Part shown: one piece after another, positions 2,610 to 5,295 of the stretch
Layout of the letters: every line of letters starts with the position of its first letter
Numbering within the stretch: the first letter of the stretch is position 1
Assembly (NCBI GenBank): GCA_937870805.1
Contig: CALMZT010000781.1
Span: forward strand, 1-5,295
Source: an uncultured Chloroflexota bacterium
Lineage (GTDB): Bacteria; Chloroflexota; Anaerolineae; Aggregatilineales; Phototrophicaceae
Reading direction: 5' to 3'
DNA: 5,295 nt
The notes under the pieces: generated by a model
Seen by the model: the letters and a program-made list of their open reading frames with translations, nothing else
The model's database searches: none
What the model was told of the DNA's origin: nothing
Position numbers and translations under genes: made by a program

Positions 2610-5295
2610 ATGACACCTTATTGGATCAACTCGACGCTTGCCGCCAGCCCCGCGCTGCTGTGGATGTTCGTTGGCGTGGGCTTGCCCTGGGCGTTGGTTG
2701 CCTTGCCACGTCAGGATTGGCGTGATCGCCCGTTGATCGCGGCGTTGGCGCTGGCATTCGGTCCGGCGTTGATGACGGCATGGATGTTCCTGCTTGGCAG
2801 TGTTCCCAACGCGGCTTTACTGCGCACGGAATGGATTTTACTCGGCAGCGGCGTGATCGCCCTCGTCGGCTGGCTGTTGATATGGCGAATGCTGCGAACT
2901 CCCCCCTCTAACCCCCTTTATAAGGCTAGATTTTTAATCCTTTCCTCAAAAACGTCTCCACAACGCATGGTTTTTAAGCCCCTCTCCCGCCATACAAACT
3001 CATTTACGGTCCAGTTTCCGCATGGGAGAGGGGTTTGGGGTGAGGTCAGCGCGCGTCTTAATACTTTTCCATCGCTCCATAAAATACCTGCCTTTGTAAA
3101 CCCTAACCCCCTTTCCACCAGTGAAAGCAAATTTTCTAATTTCTCGGTATCTCGGTGGTTCCAACTTCTCCGTCCTGAAGAATGGCTGCTCATCGTACTC
3201 ATCGTCGTGGCGTTGGCGGTGCGCTGGCTCAACGTGGCGTATTGGCCCCACATGGCATACGACGAACTCTGGGTCTATGGCTACGAAGGGCGGCTGTATA
3301 CGCTGGTGGGCAATATCCCACAGCGTATCGGCTATTATCCGCAGTTTTTGCCGCTGCAATTCGCTTATCTGCAAATTGTTACTGTCGGCGGCATTGATGA
3401 CCATGTGGCGCGCGCGGTGCTGCCGTACCTGCAATTGGGCAGTATCCTGGCGGTGTATGTACTCGGTGCGCGGCTGTTCAACCGTCGGGCGGGTCTGTTC
3501 GCGGCGGCAATCTGGACGTTTTATCCCCATGTGGGCGAATGGTCGCGCTTTGGTGATTTAGAGATTCCGCTGACATTTCTGTTTACTTTGTCGGCGGCGT
3601 TTTTCCTCATGGCGTGGTTTGGCGAACAACCGCGCGGACGTTACGCGCTGCTGGCAGGCTTGACATTTGGTATCGCGCTGTGGACGAAACCGACGGCGGG
3701 CGCGTTCGCGTGGGGCGTCATGCTGCTGACAGCCTTTGAAATCGTGCGTGTACGTTTCGATTGGCGCGTATGGCTGCCGCGTTTCCGCGTGGCGCTGATA
3801 ACCGGACTCGCTTGTATCCCATTGGGCGGTGTGTGGTATGTGCGTAACATCCTGCTTGGGCATCCGCCGCTGGTTTTGCCCGAAGCCTTTTGGCTGACAC
3901 AGGCGGCACGCAGCGGGATTGAGTTTGGCTTTCCACTGCTGGCACTGGTGACATTGCTTCTCTATTTGTTGTTTCATGTCACGCTAACCCCTCCCCCTAA
4001 CCCCCTCCGCATTACATGGAGAGGGGGAATCATCGGTGTGCGTATCCGCTATCTGCTGCGCGTCTTGCCCGGCGTTGCGCTGGTGCTGTTAGGGCTTGTG
4101 CCGTCGATGGTTGGGCGCTATCGCATGGGGGCGCTGGATTTTGCGCTGCTGTTTGTTGGCTGTGGGGTGCTCTGGTGGGCGCTGCGTCCTTATTTGACCA
4201 CAAATGACGTACAACCATTGACGGACAAATCTGCGCCTGTTGCGCGAACGTTACGGGATGACATCGCACGCTTCGGTTGGATGGTTCTGCTCGCGCTGCC
4301 TTATTTCATTACATGGTTCTATTCCTACAGCTATCACTATCGCCTGTCATTCGCCATCGTGCCGTTGATGCTCATGCCAACAGCCGTGATTCTCGCGCGC
4401 TGGCTTTCACCCGAACGGATACAAGGCGTAACGCGCCAGTTGGCGTTCGCAGCAGTCGTCATCGTAGCGGCGTATTGGGGCATCGTCGTGCCGCTGTATG
4501 ATAAGAACGTTGGCTGGCTGTGGGAAACCAATCTCCCCGACGATTTCGCGCGTTACACTTCAGGCAATTGGGCGCTGATGCGTATCGTCTACGCGCTGCA
4601 AGAGTACAAAGATGTGTTTCAGATACCGCTGCGTATCTCTGCGCCCGGTGTGCAGCGCTTGTCGTTCTTCTTCCCGTTGGATGAAGTGGACATTGAACAC
4701 GCGCCCACACGCCTTGAAGAACTACGCGGCTTCACACATTACGTCTACAGTTTCGAGGGGGAGCGCATGTATAGTGGCGTAGACCCGCTTGAAAACGAAG
4801 TCGCCGGAGCGCGTGCTGTCCCGAATGTGATGCTGTCATCGTCTACGCTTGCCGATAACGACTTTTTGTACGAATTGTATGCCATTGATCTTGCGGGACG
4901 CTATCAGCCGCCGAGTCAGGTGACACCCGCCTGCACGCCCGACACGGAAGTATTGATTGGGAGATTCGTGCGCTTGCATGGTTGCTATGCAAACAGCCGC
5001 ACCCTGCGTCCGAATACACCGTTTCAAATCACCCTTTACTGGCGCACCATTACCCGCGCCAGCGAAGATTACCTCATCTCGTTTCAGTTTTACGATTCGT
5101 CGGGAGTTCTGCGCGGAGAATACACTGCGCCGCCCGCCCGTGCCGATGAGCGCTATTACTATTCGACGCTGTTCTGGGCACCTGCCGAGTACGTGTCTGA
5201 CCCTCAAACGCTGACGATTGGCAGCGATGTACCAGCAGGCGAAGGCTACCGGTTGGTGATCGGTATGGTGCGCGCATCCGACGGCACGCGCTTAC
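2610..5295 (+). CDS. GT39/PMT-like (GT-C) membrane glycosyltransferase, 3' end missing
   Basis: An uninterrupted frame of 895 codons runs off the right edge. Residues 14-94 hold three membrane segments, then a repeat-derived stretch of about 90 residues (97-187). The GT-C core follows: a membrane segment at 191-208, then the first outer loop with YDELWVY at 217-223, whose Asp218-Glu219 sit where GT39/ArnT-type enzymes keep catalytic acids. WSRFGD at 311-316, LWTKPTAG at 357-364 and GVWYVRNILLGHPP at 407-420 also fit this group. Further membrane segments continue to about 630. Residues 631-895 are soluble and probably external; 780-895 resembles a beta-sandwich (RPNTPFQITLYW, AGEGYRLVIGM) often found at the end of Chloroflexota GT39-like proteins. 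Such enzymes move sugars from polyprenyl-phosphate donors to lipid, protein or glycan acceptors. ATG 2610 is the first start after the methyltransferase stop and has no clear Shine-Dalgarno, suggesting translational coupling. Donor and acceptor are unknown. Confidence 0.85.
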   Translation, partial: MTPYWINSTLAASPALLWMFVGVGLPWALVALPRQDWRDRPLIAALALAFGPALMTAWMFLLGSVPNAALLRTEWILLGSGVIALVGWLLIWRMLRTPPSNPLYKARFLILSSKTSPQRMVFKPLSRHTNSFTVQFPHGRGVWGEVSARLNTFPSLHKIPAFVNPNPLSTSESKFSNFSVSRWFQLLRPEEWLLIVLIVVALAVRWLNVAYWPHMAYDELWVYGYEGRLYTLVGNIPQRIGYYPQFLPLQFAYLQIVTVGGIDDHVARAVLPYLQLGSILAVYVLGARLFNRRAGLFAAAIWTFYPHVGEWSRFGDLEIPLTFLFTLSAAFFLMAWFGEQPRGRYALLAGLTFGIALWTKPTAGAFAWGVMLLTAFEIVRVRFDWRVWLPRFRVALITGLACIPLGGVWYVRNILLGHPPLVLPEAFWLTQAARSGIEFGFPLLALVTLLLYLLFHVTLTPPPNPLRITWRGGIIGVRIRYLLRVLPGVALVLLGLVPSMVGRYRMGALDFALLFVGCGVLWWALRPYLTTNDVQPLTDKSAPVARTLRDDIARFGWMVLLALPYFITWFYSYSYHYRLSFAIVPLMLMPTAVILARWLSPERIQGVTRQLAFAAVVIVAAYWGIVVPLYDKNVGWLWETNLPDDFARYTSGNWALMRIVYALQEYKDVFQIPLRISAPGVQRLSFFFPLDEVDIEHAPTRLEELRGFTHYVYSFEGERMYSGVDPLENEVAGARAVPNVMLSSSTLADNDFLYELYAIDLAGRYQPPSQVTPACTPDTEVLIGRFVRLHGCYANSRTLRPNTPFQITLYWRTITRASEDYLISFQFYDSSGVLRGEYTAPPARADERYYYSTLFWAPAEYVSDPQTLTIGSDVPAGEGYRLVIGMVRASDGTRL
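2909..2919. repeat. 11-bp direct repeat, left copy
   Basis: TAACCCCCTTT occurs here and again at 3104-3114, 195 bp apart, on both sides of the inverted repeat at 2979-3033. The copies could mark element ends or two separate insertions of the same short repeat type. Confidence 0.6.
2979..3033. repeat. Inverted repeat with 10-bp perfect arms
   Basis: CCCCTCTCCC (2979-2988) is the exact reverse complement of GGGAGAGGGG (3024-3033), with 35 nt between. The right arm continues into TTTGGGGTGAGG, a common companion of this repeat. Within the glycosyltransferase frame it encodes PLSRHTNSF to HGRGVWGEV, residues about 124-146, a stretch with no resemblance to the enzyme family. Confidence 0.8.
3104..3114. 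repeat. 11-bp direct repeat, right copy
   Basis: Second exact copy of TAACCCCCTTT (first at 2909-2919). In frame it contributes the NPNPLS peptide at about residues 164-169. Confidence 0.6.
3142..3160. repeat. Short AACCACCGAGATACCGAGA-type repeat
   Basis: TCTCGGT occurs twice (3142-3148 and 3150-3156), followed by GGTT. On the minus strand this reads AACCACCGAGATACCGAGA, close to the AACCACAGAGACACAGAG-like dispersed repeat I recall from many environmental genomes, whose translation gives NHRDTE. It is a different repeat type from the C-rich blocks next to it. Confidence 0.5.
3984..4027. repeat. Second in-frame repeat insertion in the glycosyltransferase gene
   Basis: Two CTAACCCC blocks (3984-3991 and 3997-4004) are followed by a 7-bp inverted repeat: CCCCCTC (4001-4007) with GAGGGGG (4021-4027). 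It translates in frame as LTPPPNPLRITWRGG, residues about 459-473, lying just after the membrane segment at 438-457 and before the one at 479-497. The CTAACCCC motif links it to the larger insertion at 2899-3160. The local proline-rich and then Arg/Gly-rich peptide looks repeat-derived rather than family-conserved. Confidence 0.7.

Larger units (their letters stand above)
2899..3160. repeat. Composite repeat insertion read in frame inside the glycosyltransferase gene
   Basis: This stretch is unlike the surrounding coding sequence: it has C-rich and G-rich blocks, AT-rich spacers and no membrane or catalytic signature. It contains a CTAACCCCC block near 2901-2925, a perfect 10-bp inverted repeat (2979-2988 with 3024-3033) followed by a TTTGGGGTGAGG tail, a second CTAACCCCC block at 3103-3114 and a TCTCGGT direct repeat at 3142-3160. 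The frame stays open throughout, adding about 90 residues between the third and fourth membrane segments. On the opposite strand part of it reads LTPNPSP, a peptide I recognise as a frequent by-product of dispersed repeats in environmental genomes. Exact edges are uncertain by tens of bases. Confidence 0.75.

Noticed and set aside
2979..3033. Inverted repeat as an intrinsic transcription terminator
   Set aside because: The loop is 35 nt, no T-tract follows the right arm, and it lies inside an open coding frame.
2899..3160. Pseudogene or frameshift in the glycosyltransferase at the repeat insertion
   Set aside because: Reading codon by codon, the same frame continues from 2610 through the insertion into the GT-C core and on to the window end without a stop.
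3000..3530. Minus-strand open frame of 176 codons across the glycosyltransferase gene
   Set aside because: It lies opposite the long, family-matching glycosyltransferase frame. Its LTPNPSP peptide comes from the repeat insertion, not from a conserved protein.

Overview
The window most resembles a piece of a Chloroflexota (Chloroflexi) genome, probably Anaerolineae-like. This is an inference from protein style and repeat content; no database was searched. The best pointers are a GT39-type membrane glycosyltransferase carrying a C-terminal beta-sandwich domain of a kind I associate with that phylum, and several short dispersed repeats common in large environmental genomes. Base composition looks moderately GC-rich.

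Two divergent gene groups leave a 174-bp spacer (1599-1772). To the left, on the minus strand, lie an RmlD-like SDR reductase (732-1598), a RidA/YjgF-family protein (173-574) and the start of a FnlA/CapD-like nucleotide-sugar dehydratase/epimerase (149 to beyond the left edge). The first and last are a familiar pairing in making 6-deoxy amino-sugar nucleotides (UDP-L-FucNAc or UDP-L-RhaNAc/QuiNAc type) for cell-surface polysaccharide. The RidA-family gene between them is an unexpected guest, and it lacks the usual catalytic arginine.

To the right, on the plus strand, lie a class I SAM-dependent methyltransferase (1773-2591) and, 18 bp later in the same reading frame, a very large multi-spanning glycosyltransferase that runs off the right edge (2610 to beyond 5295, at least 895 codons, no stop in the window). 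The plus-strand pair has a near-consensus sigma70 promoter at 1715-1743 and a strong Shine-Dalgarno sequence. All five genes fit cell-surface glycan synthesis and decoration except the RidA-family gene, whose link is unclear.

The most unusual feature is repeat content. A double-hairpin element with base-pair-preserving differences between its halves lies at 621-680. A second hairpin with the same GTAGGGG edge abuts the reductase ribosome-binding site at 1609-1649. Inside the glycosyltransferase gene, a composite of at least three repeat types (about 2899-3160) and a shorter element (about 3984-4027) are read through in frame, adding roughly 90 and 15 non-family-like residues in loops between membrane segments. 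I see no RNA gene, CRISPR array, transposase or defence system, and no convincing wholly new system. The in-frame repeats are the part most worth following up.
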